64,000 bases of DNA from assembly GCF_047345145.1 (NCBI RefSeq), contig NZ_JBLFER010000002.1, positions 620,001-684,000 of the forward strand. The letters run 5' to 3'. Made by a program: the position numbers and the translations under genes. Position 1 is the stretch's first letter. Every line of letters begins with the position of its first letter. The notes beneath the pieces were generated by a model, which had not been told where the DNA came from, did no database searches, and was given only the letters and a program-made list of their open reading frames with translations. Source of the stretch: Maribacter_C sp047345145 (lineage in GTDB: Bacteria > Bacteroidota > Bacteroidia > Flavobacteriales > Flavobacteriaceae). Positions 8,965 to 17,457 of the stretch are shown in pieces.

Positions 8965-8995
8965 TGCCCATCCAAATAAAATAGATCCCATATAC

Positions 8996-9439
8996 GTGAA
9001 AGTATTTTTCAACCAATTATTCGATTATAATTTTTATTGTAACAAAGAGCTTATCGAAGCATGCTCTGCAATAAATAATACGCCTGAAAAGAGTATAGAA
9101 CTCTTTAGTCACATACTAAATGTGCATCACAGGTGGAATGCTGTGCTTACTGGAAAGAAGCCTGAATACGAAGTGAATCAGATTCATGATGTGAAAGATT
9201 GGAGCGATATTCATTATGAAAATCAACGCAACTCTTTTGAAATTACAACGAATGTTGATGATTTTGAGAAACGTCTTGATTATGAGAATTCTGAAGGCAG
9301 GTTGTTTACCAATACTGTTCAGGATATTCTATTCCATATCATCAATCACTCGACACATCATCGCGGTCAAATCGCTACTGATTTTAGAAAAAATGGGCTA
9401 GAACCTTTGCAACTAGATTACGTATTCTATAAGCGCTAA
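8996..9439 (+). CDS. DinB-family protein
   Basis: Four-helix-bundle protein of the DinB/YfiT metal-binding superfamily, 147 aa. The metal histidines can be read as HHRWN near residue 44 and as NHSTHHRGQI near the C-terminus. The codon at 8996 is GTG; no better ATG lies near, and the reading KVFFNQLFDYNFYCN fits the normal DinB N-terminus. DinB proteins include thiol-dependent hydrolases and transferases and many of unknown role. It sits 31 bp after the TIM-barrel lipoprotein and 9 bp before the permease, so it is probably co-transcribed; its part in the sugar locus is unknown. Confidence 0.8.
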   Translation: MKVFFNQLFDYNFYCNKELIEACSAINNTPEKSIELFSHILNVHHRWNAVLTGKKPEYEVNQIHDVKDWSDIHYENQRNSFEITTNVDDFEKRLDYENSEGRLFTNTVQDILFHIINHSTHHRGQIATDFRKNGLEPLQLDYVFYKR

Positions 9440-9448
9440 ATCCATTTT

Positions 9449-10678
9449 ATGAATTCTAAAGTTAGGTTACAGCTTTCAGTAATGATGTTTTTAGAATTCT
9501 TTATTTGGGGTGGCTGGTTTGTAACCCTTGGAAGTTTTTTAGGGAATAATCTAAGTGCAACAGGTGCAGAATCAGCCCAAGCATTTTCTACTCAGTCTTG
9601 GGGTGCGATTATAGCACCTTTTATTATCGGGCTTATTGCAGATCGCTTTTTCAATGCAGAACGAATTCTTGGCGTGCTCCATCTTATAGGAGCCGTATTG
9701 ATGTATCAAATGTCACAAGTAACGGAATTCGCTGTTTTCTACCCATATGTTCTTGGCTATATGATTGCATACATGCCAACCTTGGCGCTGGTCAATTCAG
9801 TATCATTTAATCAAATGAAAGACCCAGCGAAAGAGTTTCCTTTGATTCGTGTTTTTGGAACAGGAGGATGGATTATAGCTGGTTGGATCATCAGTTTCGG
9901 ATTCAAATGGGATTCGATAGAAAACATTCAAGAAGGCGCTCTTTCAAATACATTTCTAATGGTTGCAATCGCCTCGGCAATTTTGGGAATCTTCAGTTTT
10001 ACTTTGCCAAAAACGCCCCCAAGCACCAATAAAAATGAGAAGGTCAACCTTTCGGATATTTTAGGCCTAGATGCGCTAAAACTCCTAAAGGATAGGAACT
10101 TTCTAATCTTCTTTATTTCCTCAGTTTTGATATGTATTCCGCTGGCTTTCTATTATCAATATATTAGCTTATTCCTGACAGAATATAAGGTTGAAAATTC
10201 AACTACATGGGCAACGTTGGGGCAAATGTCAGAAGTATTGTTTATGCTCTTGTTACCTATTTTCTTCACTAAGTACGGCTTTAAAAAGACTATTTTATTC
10301 GGAATGTTTGCATGGGTTATTCGCTATGCCTTGTTTTCCTTTGGAAATGCAGGAGACCTATTCTTTATGCTGGTAATTGGTATTGCACTACATGGAATTT
10401 GCTATGATTTCTTTTTCGTTTCAGGTCAGATTTATACCGATTCGAAAGCGGGAGAAAAGATAAAAAGTGCGGCACAGGGAATGATTACATTGGCAACCTA
10501 CGGGGTTGGTATGTTAGTAGGTTTTTGGATTGCTGGTAAGATTGCTGACGCTTACTTATTAGAATCAGGAAATCATGATTGGGATACTATTTGGATGTAT
10601 CCAGCGGGGTTTGCACTAGTAGTGTTACTTTTATTTACAGTTTTGTTCAAAAACGAAAAAATCTCCTATAAATCTTAG
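9449..10678 (+). CDS. NupG-type MFS nucleoside/sugar permease
   Basis: Major facilitator transporter of the nucleoside:H+ symporter (NupG/XapB) family, 409 aa with about 12 membrane helices. The start MNSKVRLQLSVMMFLEFF and the WGGWFVTLGSF segment are family-typical, as is PLIRVFGTGGWIIAGW in the middle. In Bacteroidota such permeases recur beside Gfo/Idh oxidoreductases and DUF1080 genes, where the substrate is more likely a sugar or oxidised sugar than a nucleoside. That assignment is an inference from the neighbours. Confidence 0.85.
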   Translation: MNSKVRLQLSVMMFLEFFIWGGWFVTLGSFLGNNLSATGAESAQAFSTQSWGAIIAPFIIGLIADRFFNAERILGVLHLIGAVLMYQMSQVTEFAVFYPYVLGYMIAYMPTLALVNSVSFNQMKDPAKEFPLIRVFGTGGWIIAGWIISFGFKWDSIENIQEGALSNTFLMVAIASAILGIFSFTLPKTPPSTNKNEKVNLSDILGLDALKLLKDRNFLIFFISSVLICIPLAFYYQYISLFLTEYKVENSTTWATLGQMSEVLFMLLLPIFFTKYGFKKTILFGMFAWVIRYALFSFGNAGDLFFMLVIGIALHGICYDFFFVSGQIYTDSKAGEKIKSAAQGMITLATYGVGMLVGFWIAGKIADAYLLESGNHDWDTIWMYPAGFALVVLLLFTVLFKNEKISYKS

Positions 10679-10736
10679 AGTTTTTTTATATTCATCCTCT
10701 CAACAAAGAATTACATCATATAAATACTTTGAATTC

Positions 10737-11876
10737 ATGCCAAAGAAAATAAGATTAGGAGTTTTAGGAGGGGGCGGAGATTCCCTTATTGGAGTGCTAC
10801 ACAGAGTAGCATCTCATATCAATGACAATTATCAAATTGTTGGGGGATGTTTTAATCCAGATTTTAAAGCTAACAAAGCTTTTGCTCGAGAAATTGATGT
10901 CCCATTAAATCGAATTTATTCAGATTTTGATACTTTGATTGAAGAGGAGTTGAAGCTTCCAGAAAATGAGCGCATTCAGGTTTGTTCTGTTTTAACACCA
11001 AATTTTTTGCACTTCCCAATGGCAAAAAAATTATTGGATAATGGTTTTCATGTGATTTGTGAAAAACCGATGACCACGACCTTGGCAGAAGCGAAAATTT
11101 TGCAAAAAGCACATAAGAAAGCAGGTACTGTTTTTGCCTTAACGCATACCTACACGGGCTATCCTATGGTACGTCAGATGCGTGAAATGATTAAAAAAGG
11201 CGCTATAGGAAAAATACATAAAGTAGACGCCCGTTACTATCAAGGATGGATTAACGAGATTATTCATGATAAGAAAAAGCGTTCTACGGTTTGGCGCTTA
11301 GACCCTAAAAAAGCAGGAATAAGTTCTTGTATGGGAGATATTGGAGTTCATGCCTTCAATATGGTTGAGTATACTACCGGATTAAAAGTGAAGTCTTTAT
11401 TATGCGATTTCAATTACCTCTACAAGGATAATAAGATGGATGTTGACGGAACGGTTCTCATTCGAATGGATGATCATGTAAAAGGCGTTATTCGAAGTAG
11501 TCAGGTGGCCACAGGCGAAGAAAACGGATTAGCTATAGCTATTTACGGCTCAAAAGGAGCTTTTCGTTGGGAGCAGGAAAACCCAAATTTTCTATATAAA
11601 ATGAGTGACACAGAACCAACACAAATCTATAAACCCGGTCATGCTTATAATTCTAAACTTTCTTTAGATGGGACAAAACTTCCGGCGGGTCATCCTGAAG
11701 GTATTTTTGATTCTATGGCCAATATTTACTTAGGGGCTGCCAAAGCTATCCGCGGAAAGCGTTATAATGATGGAGAGTTCCCAACTATGGAAGATGGTGT
11801 TCGTGGCATGAATTTTATTGAAGCTACGGTTGAATCAAACAAGAAGAAGAACATTTGGGTGAAGATGATGAAGTAA
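10737..11876 (+). CDS. Gfo/Idh/MocA-family NAD(P)-dependent oxidoreductase
   Basis: Cytoplasmic dinucleotide-dependent sugar oxidoreductase, 379 aa. The Rossmann glycines are in GVLGGGGDS (residues 8-16) and the signature Glu109-Lys110-Pro111 follows. The probable catalytic Asp201 and His205 lie in GDIGVHAFN. It has no signal peptide. Members interconvert keto and hydroxy groups on sugars and inositols; here it could re-reduce a 3-keto sugar brought in by the preceding permease. It ends at a strong bidirectional terminator. Confidence 0.92.
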   Translation: MPKKIRLGVLGGGGDSLIGVLHRVASHINDNYQIVGGCFNPDFKANKAFAREIDVPLNRIYSDFDTLIEEELKLPENERIQVCSVLTPNFLHFPMAKKLLDNGFHVICEKPMTTTLAEAKILQKAHKKAGTVFALTHTYTGYPMVRQMREMIKKGAIGKIHKVDARYYQGWINEIIHDKKKRSTVWRLDPKKAGISSCMGDIGVHAFNMVEYTTGLKVKSLLCDFNYLYKDNKMDVDGTVLIRMDDHVKGVIRSSQVATGEENGLAIAIYGSKGAFRWEQENPNFLYKMSDTEPTQIYKPGHAYNSKLSLDGTKLPAGHPEGIFDSMANIYLGAAKAIRGKRYNDGEFPTMEDGVRGMNFIEATVESNKKKNIWVKMMK

Positions 11877-11897
11877 AAATAGTATTAGAATAAATAA

Positions 11898-11920
11898 AAA
11901 GGCCGCTTTTAGCGGCCTTT
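11898..11920. terminator. bidirectional intrinsic terminator
   Basis: AAAGGCCGCT (11898-11907), loop TTT, AGCGGCCTTT (11911-11920), with A-run before and T-run after. It lies between convergent genes ending at 11876 (plus) and 11928 (minus). Confidence 0.92.
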
Positions 11921-11927
11921 TCTAGTG

Positions 11928-12398
11928 TTATTTCTTTCGTTCAAAAACCTTTTCAAATTCTTGACAAACGATGATCATGCTCTCACGTGGTACACGTTCA
12001 AATTCTTCCAATTCTCTTGTATAATAATCCCAATGTACTTTTTTCCAATGGGCTAAAGATTTATCGCCTTCACCTTCTAAGCGCGCATATTCTTCTTCAA
12101 TACTAAAGAAAGGTTTAAGCGTCACTTTGGTGGTTTCGACGATGCATTGTGCTTCACCGTCCCAGTCGGTAACAACAATAAAGTCACCAATCTTTGGTAG
12201 TCTTTCATTACGATATTGAAGTCCTAATAAAGAGTCTGAAGTTGCTTTTTTAATACCCTTTTTAACCAGTTTAGCACAGGTATTTGCATCTTTTTCATTA
12301 TCACAAAAATACATTGCTTTTGGTGCCTCGTGAAAGACATCCTCTAAGTGGTTCTTTAAATAATCTCCCCACATATTATTGGCTGAAGCGTTGTCCAT
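11928..12398 (-). CDS. ASCH-domain protein
   Basis: Small cytoplasmic protein (156 aa) with an ASCH domain, a PUA-like fold linked to RNA binding or modified-nucleoside hydrolysis. The family pattern is visible in KKATSDSLLG, LPKIGDFIVVTDW and the basic/acidic C-terminal third, which holds HWDYYTRE. It lies 45 bp downstream of the second GMC gene on the same strand and may be expressed with it. Nothing in it suggests a role in sugar metabolism, so the linkage may be incidental. Confidence 0.8.
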   Translation of the reverse strand: MDNASANNMWGDYLKNHLEDVFHEAPKAMYFCDNEKDANTCAKLVKKGIKKATSDSLLGLQYRNERLPKIGDFIVVTDWDGEAQCIVETTKVTLKPFFSIEEEYARLEGEGDKSLAHWKKVHWDYYTRELEEFERVPRESMIIVCQEFEKVFERKK

Positions 12399-12443
12399 GA
12401 AATGTTAACGTATGCTGGTTAGTTAATATTGTTAGTTTGGTAT

Positions 12444-14147
12444 TTAAGAAAAATTACCTTTTTTGAATTGTTCTACTGCATGACTTGCAGCTCGGGCCGT
12501 AAATGCCATATAGGTCAAAGAAGGATTGACGCAACTTGAAGAGGTCATGAATGCGCCATCAGTTACATAAACATTTGGTACGGTATGCACCTGATTATGT
12601 TTATTGAGAACGGAAGTTTTGGGATTGTGGCCCATACGAGCTCCTCCCATTTCATGAATGCCCAATCCTGGTCCTGAAGATTCTTCATAAGAATTGACAT
12701 CTTTAAAGCCCGCAGCTTTGAACATGGCTACGATTTCTTTCTTAATATCTTTCCTCATATTTAATTCATTCTCTTTGAACTCAACATCAAAGGCCAATTG
12801 TGGCAAGCCCCATTTGTCTTTTTCTGTTGGACTCAAAGTTACACGGTTGTCATCATAAGGTAAGAATTCACCAAAACCAGTAACACCAATCTGCCATGTA
12901 CCTGGTTTTAAAATAGCCTCTTTTAAGTCTTTTCCAAATCCCATTTCAGCAACAGATGCTGACCAATCTTGTCGACTAGCTGTACCCTGATAACCAAAAC
13001 CACGCAGATATCCTTCACGTTTGGTTTTTGCATCAATATTTACAAAGCGCGGAATGTAGAATCCGTTAGCACGTCTTCCTTTGTAATATTTATCTAAAAA
13101 ACCATCGACTTTTGCTGTTGCTCCTAGCTTGTAATGGTGGTCCATAATTCCGCGGCCTAAAGCATCCGAATCGTTGCCCATTCCATTTGGAAAGCGTTTC
13201 GATTTCGATTGCATCAATATGCCCACTGAAGCCATAGCAGAAGCACATAAAAAAATGACCTTTGCTTTGAATTCTAGTTTTTCGTGAGTTTCTGTATCAA
13301 TAACACGAACCCCGGTCGCCTTCTTGGTAGTATCATCGTAAATCACCTCATGAACTATAGAATTTGGTCGAAGCGTCATATTTCCTGTACGTTCTGCAGC
13401 AGGAAGTGTAGAAGAATTACTGCTAAAATATCCTCCGAAAGGGCAACCTCTCCAACATCTATTTCTGTTTTGACAAGTGCCGCGCCCTTCAAAAGTAGCA
13501 TCTGGATCAGTGATATGAGCTGCTCTTCCTATAGTTACTAATCGCCCATCTTCAAATTTTTCCGCAGTCGATTTTTTAAAATCTTCTTCAACACAATTCA
13601 ACTCCATCGCAGGTTGAAAAATTCCGTCAGGCAAAACATCAAGGCCCAGTTTTTCTCCACTTACGCCTATATATTCTTCTACTTTATCATACCAAGGCGC
13701 AATGTCTTTGTAGCGCACGGGCCAATCTATACTTATACCTTCTTTTTTATTTGCAGAAAAATCAAGGTCACTCCATCTGTAACTTTGGCGACCCCACGTA
13801 AGCGAGCGCCCTCCAACCTGATAACCTCGAATCCAATCGAAACGTTTGGTCTCTACATAGGGGTGTTCTAAATCGTTTACGAAAAAGTGTTTCACATCTT
13901 CTTTAGGAGCCCAATTCACACGAGATTGTACATGGTACTTTTTTTTGTCCTCAGCTGATAATTCTCCTTTTAAGGGATAATCCCATGGGTCATCATTCAT
14001 GGTTGGATAATCATCGCGATGGGTAACCATTCGCCCTCTTTCAAGCACTAAAGTTTTTAAACCTTGCTCGCATAATTCTTTAGCTGCCCAGCCACCACTG
14101 ATACCTGTTCCTACAACAATGGCATCGTATTGTACTTCTTGATTCAT
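12444..14147 (-). CDS. GMC-family FAD-dependent sugar oxidoreductase 2
   Basis: Second GMC flavoprotein (567 aa), a clear paralogue of the one at 6111-7829 with the same motifs in the same order: FAD motif GTGISGG near residue 13, Cys-rich CQNRNRC and GCPFGG stretch, catalytic His ~498 (GIHEMGGARMG) and Asn ~542 (CVNPSLT). It has no signal peptide and no adjacent subunit-3 gene, so it either shares the subunit encoded at 5464-6111 or works inside the cell. It is divergent from the TIM-barrel and DUF1080 genes. Likely role: oxidation of a related but distinct glycoside. Confidence 0.9.
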   Translation of the reverse strand: MNQEVQYDAIVVGTGISGGWAAKELCEQGLKTLVLERGRMVTHRDDYPTMNDDPWDYPLKGELSAEDKKKYHVQSRVNWAPKEDVKHFFVNDLEHPYVETKRFDWIRGYQVGGRSLTWGRQSYRWSDLDFSANKKEGISIDWPVRYKDIAPWYDKVEEYIGVSGEKLGLDVLPDGIFQPAMELNCVEEDFKKSTAEKFEDGRLVTIGRAAHITDPDATFEGRGTCQNRNRCWRGCPFGGYFSSNSSTLPAAERTGNMTLRPNSIVHEVIYDDTTKKATGVRVIDTETHEKLEFKAKVIFLCASAMASVGILMQSKSKRFPNGMGNDSDALGRGIMDHHYKLGATAKVDGFLDKYYKGRRANGFYIPRFVNIDAKTKREGYLRGFGYQGTASRQDWSASVAEMGFGKDLKEAILKPGTWQIGVTGFGEFLPYDDNRVTLSPTEKDKWGLPQLAFDVEFKENELNMRKDIKKEIVAMFKAAGFKDVNSYEESSGPGLGIHEMGGARMGHNPKTSVLNKHNQVHTVPNVYVTDGAFMTSSSCVNPSLTYMAFTARAASHAVEQFKKGNFS

Positions 14148-14299
14148 TTCAGATTTCTTATGGTTTTCTGATGGTATTCCCTATATTTATAACTTAACTC
14201 GGAAAGAAAATTAAGGGAACAATTACTCATTAAATATAAGGTTAAATTCCCACAAATTTTAAAATCAATAGTTCTAGAACTCGATAGTAAAATAACAAA

Positions 14300-15352
14300 A
14301 TGAAAACAATAAAAGGACCGGCGGTATTTTTAGCGCAATTTGTAGATAGTAAAGCTCCGTTCAATTCTTTAGACGGTATGTGTAAATGGGCTTCTGATTT
14401 GGGTTATAAAGGAATTCAAATTCCCACTTGGGAAAGCTTTTTAATAGATTTGGATAAGGCTGCAGAGAGCCAAACGTATTGCGACGAATTAAAGGGTAAA
14501 GTCAATTCGTACGGATTAGAAATCACCGAACTTTCTACGCACCTTCAAGGTCAGTTGGTTGCTGTGCACCCGGCATACGATTTAATGTTCGACAATTTTG
14601 CTCCAGATAGTGTAAAGAACAATCCGAAGGCAAGAACAGAATGGGCCGTAGATGTGGTAAAAAAAGCGGCAACCGCAAGCCGCAGATTAGGAATTACAGC
14701 ACATGCAACTTTTTCTGGTGCTTTACTTTGGCATACTTGGCACCCATGGCCACAACGCCCTGCTGGATTAGTAGAAATGGGTTTTGAGGAATTAGCCAAA
14801 CGTTGGATGCCTATTTTAAATCATTTCGATGAAGAGGGAGTTGACGTTTGTTACGAGATTCATCCTGGGGAAGACTTGCATGATGGTGATACTTTTGAAC
14901 GTTTTTTAACAGCTACTGGAAATCACAAACGAGTAAATATCTTGTATGACCCAAGTCATTTTGTGTTACAACAACTAGACTATATTGAATACATAGACCA
15001 CTATCATGAGTTCATCAAATCTTTTCATGTAAAGGATTCTGAATTCAACCCAACTGGTAAAAAGGGTGCTTTCGGTGGGTATAACGATTGGGGTAATCGC
15101 GCAGGCCGATATCGATCGCTTGGTGACGGACAAATCGATTTCAAAACAATATTTTCTAAGTTGACCCAATACGGTTGTGATGTATGGGCGGTAATGGAGT
15201 GGGAGTGTTGTATTAAGAGTCCGGAGCAAGGTGCACGAGAAGGCGCAATTTTCATCCAAGATCATATTATTGAAGCGACAGAGAAGACGTTTGATGATTT
15301 TGCTGGTGCCGATGTAGATAAAGAAATGCTAAAAAAAATACTTGGATTGTAA
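14300..15352 (+). CDS. cytoplasmic sugar isomerase/epimerase-like TIM barrel
   Basis: Third xylose-isomerase-like TIM barrel of the locus (350 aa), without signal peptide. Candidate metal ligands are Glu in CYEIHPGED, Asp/His in YDPSHF, His in SFHVKD and Glu in AVMEWE. Residues GYNDWGNRAGRYRSLGDGQID form a family-typical loop near the C-terminal side of the barrel. Two DUF1080 lipoprotein genes follow at 90 and 24 bp spacing. Such proteins in similar clusters are called sugar phosphate isomerase/epimerases, but a lyase acting on 3-keto glycosides is an alternative that fits this context. Confidence 0.85.
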   Translation: MKTIKGPAVFLAQFVDSKAPFNSLDGMCKWASDLGYKGIQIPTWESFLIDLDKAAESQTYCDELKGKVNSYGLEITELSTHLQGQLVAVHPAYDLMFDNFAPDSVKNNPKARTEWAVDVVKKAATASRRLGITAHATFSGALLWHTWHPWPQRPAGLVEMGFEELAKRWMPILNHFDEEGVDVCYEIHPGEDLHDGDTFERFLTATGNHKRVNILYDPSHFVLQQLDYIEYIDHYHEFIKSFHVKDSEFNPTGKKGAFGGYNDWGNRAGRYRSLGDGQIDFKTIFSKLTQYGCDVWAVMEWECCIKSPEQGAREGAIFIQDHIIEATEKTFDDFAGADVDKEMLKKILGL

Positions 15353-15442
15353 ACGCCGGTAACCCCTGACACGTTATTCGCAGAAAAAAGTTCGATTTCA
15401 AGATTTGAAAATCTATTTTTAGTCAACCAAAATTATAGCATT

Positions 15443-16201
15443 ATGAAAAATCGAATATATCTCACATTGTTGGTCTGTATGATTATATCCTGTAAAGAAA
15501 AACCAAAAGATACTGTAAATGAAAATGATGTTGCTATAGAGGTATCAGATGAGATAAATACTCAGGACAATTGGGCGGAATTATCATTTGATGATTGGCA
15601 AGCCTTTAAAGGTGGTGCCGTTCCAAAATTTTGGACTGAAGATGATGGGGTAATTGTGTTTCACCCCCCAACAGCTGAGGAGCGCAAAGATGAAAATGGA
15701 AATAGACAATCGTTCAATATTGTAACTAAAGAAAGTTTTGGAAGTTTTGTCCTTTCTCTCGAGTGGAAAATTTCGGAGGCGGGAAATAGCGGTATAATGT
15801 GGGGCGTAAGCGAAGATGACAAATATGTTGAACCTTATCAAACAGGACTAGAGATACAGGTGTTGGACAATGATAAACACCCTGATGGTAAAAATGGAAC
15901 TAGCCATCAAGCAGGGGCTTTATATGATTTGGTTTCGCCAGCAAAAGATGCCACTAAACCTGTTGGCGAATGGAATGTTGCCGTAATTACCATTAATCAC
16001 AATACTAACAAAGGAAGTTCGGTTTTGAATGGAATTGAGGTTGCAACTTTTCCTGTGGGAGGAGATGAACTTACAGCATTGCTAAAGGGTTCTAAATTTG
16101 AAACATGGGATGGCTTCGGTGCATTCAAAAAGGGAAAAATTGCGCTCCAAGATCATAATGATATTGTTTCTTATCGCAACATTAAAATCAAAGAACTTTA
16201 A
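15443..16201 (+). CDS. DUF1080 lipoprotein 1 (3-keto-disaccharide hydrolase family)
   Basis: Lipoprotein with signal MKNRIYLTLLVCMIISC (lipobox IISC) and a short acidic linker, then a DUF1080 domain, a concanavalin-like beta-sandwich, over residues ~45-250. Family wording: WKISEAGNSGIMWG, LEIQVLDNDKHPD, HQAGALYDL and, at the C-terminus, IALQDHND and YRNIKIKEL. The family is linked to hydrolysis or hydration of 3-keto sugars made by FAD or NAD oxidoreductases. Placement with GMC and TIM-barrel genes supports that role in the periplasm. Confidence 0.88.
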   Translation: MKNRIYLTLLVCMIISCKEKPKDTVNENDVAIEVSDEINTQDNWAELSFDDWQAFKGGAVPKFWTEDDGVIVFHPPTAEERKDENGNRQSFNIVTKESFGSFVLSLEWKISEAGNSGIMWGVSEDDKYVEPYQTGLEIQVLDNDKHPDGKNGTSHQAGALYDLVSPAKDATKPVGEWNVAVITINHNTNKGSSVLNGIEVATFPVGGDELTALLKGSKFETWDGFGAFKKGKIALQDHNDIVSYRNIKIKEL

Positions 16202-16225
16202 AACAAGTAACAAAGGGGAGTATAG

Positions 16226-17050
16226 ATGGAAAGATTATATATTTTAGGAATACTATTTTCTTTAGGAATTGTTTCGTGTCAACATAAGGTAAAAGAAGAG
16301 ATCAGCGAAACCGATACAGAAGTTAAAGATGGTGTTATTGTTTACGAAGAATATTCGGGAACAGAACCAACAAAACCTGAAGAAACAGAATTTTACGAGC
16401 CAAAGGTGCCTGTTGTAGGCTCCGCTATGAATGGTAATATTCCTGCTGATGCTATAGTTCTTTTCGATGGAAGTTCTCTGGATGGATGGATTCACGTTCA
16501 AGACAGTACCGCCGCAAAATGGCACTTGAACAAAGATGGAAGCATGACCGTAGCCGATAAAACGGGGAATATCAAGACCAAACAAGTCTTCGGTGATGTA
16601 CAGCTGCATATCGAATGGAGTTCTCCAGCAGAGGTGCAAAGAGAAGGTCAGAATCGTGCCAATAGTGGCGTCTTCCTAGATGAATTATATGAAGTTCAGG
16701 TTCTAGATAACAACAACAATGATACCTATGTAAACGGACAAGTAGCTTCTATTTATAAGCAACACCGGCCCTTAGCGATGGCTTCGGTTCCTTCAGGAGA
16801 ATGGAATGCCTATGATATCATTTACCATGCACCAGAGTTTAATGCTGATGGCAATAAGATAAAGTCAGGTACCATGACTGTACTTCATAATGGAGTATTG
16901 GTTCAAGACCATATAGAGTTGAAAGGAACAACACCTTACATTGGGTGGCCTAAAAACCCTGCTCATGGTAAAGGGGCTTTATTGCTTCAAGACCATGGTG
17001 ATAATAGTCGTGTTAGTTATCGCAATATTTGGGTAAGGGAGTTAAAGTAA
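16226..17050 (+). CDS. DUF1080 lipoprotein 2
   Basis: Second DUF1080 lipoprotein (274 aa): signal MERLYILGILFSLGIVSC (lipobox IVSC), a Glu/Thr-rich linker of about 60 residues, then the domain (ANSGVFLDELYEVQVLD, YKQHRPLAMAS, LLLQDHGDNSRVSYRNIWVREL). It follows its paralogue by 24 bp with an AAAGGGGAG ribosome site, unusually clear for this organism. The two copies differ mainly in the loops, so they may act on different oxidised glycosides or do successive steps. Confidence 0.88.
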   Translation: MERLYILGILFSLGIVSCQHKVKEEISETDTEVKDGVIVYEEYSGTEPTKPEETEFYEPKVPVVGSAMNGNIPADAIVLFDGSSLDGWIHVQDSTAAKWHLNKDGSMTVADKTGNIKTKQVFGDVQLHIEWSSPAEVQREGQNRANSGVFLDELYEVQVLDNNNNDTYVNGQVASIYKQHRPLAMASVPSGEWNAYDIIYHAPEFNADGNKIKSGTMTVLHNGVLVQDHIELKGTTPYIGWPKNPAHGKGALLLQDHGDNSRVSYRNIWVRELK

Positions 17051-17068
17051 ATACCAGCCAAAGATATT

Positions 17069-17422
17069 ATGGAAGCCCTTTTTGCTGCTTTTTCGATACC
17101 TGCTATTTTTTTAATCGCTGCGTTTCTATGGAAAAAATTCCCGCCTAAAACCATTAGTCATTTCTATGGTTATCGGACCAGAAGGACAATGTCAAATCAA
17201 GATATTTGGGATTATGCTAACCAAATAGGCCCTAAAATGTTTCTAACTTTAGGTCTAGTCCTTTTGATAATTACAGTTCTAGGTTACCTGATATTTTCGC
17301 AAAAAGTTATTTTAATTGTCATATTTGCTATGTTAATTGGTATCGGTGTAGGTATGTTTTGGTGTGAAACCCAACTAAACAAGTACTTCGACAAAAACGG
17401 AAATCGAAGAACTAAACATTGA
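17069..17422 (+). CDS. SdpI/YhfL-family membrane protein
   Basis: Small integral membrane protein (117 aa) with three hydrophobic segments at about residues 2-22, 55-75 and 78-96. The segment YGYRTRRTMSNQDIWDYAN is the signature of the SdpI family C-terminal half. In Bacillus SdpI gives immunity to a peptide toxin, but most homologues of this size are uncharacterised. It follows the second DUF1080 gene by 18 bp and may be read from the same transcript. Confidence 0.8.
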   Translation: MEALFAAFSIPAIFLIAAFLWKKFPPKTISHFYGYRTRRTMSNQDIWDYANQIGPKMFLTLGLVLLIITVLGYLIFSQKVILIVIFAMLIGIGVGMFWCETQLNKYFDKNGNRRTKH

Positions 17423-17429
17423 ATTTGGT

Positions 17430-17437
17430 TACCTTTG
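17430..17437 (+). promoter_or_regulatory. -7 element before yicC-gmk-nadD
   Basis: TACCTTTG is a full match to TAnnTTTG and lies 20 bp before the yicC ATG. No good -33 TTG is seen at the usual distance. Confidence 0.55.
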
Positions 17438-17457
17438 CCAAAATTTAAAACGATTGT

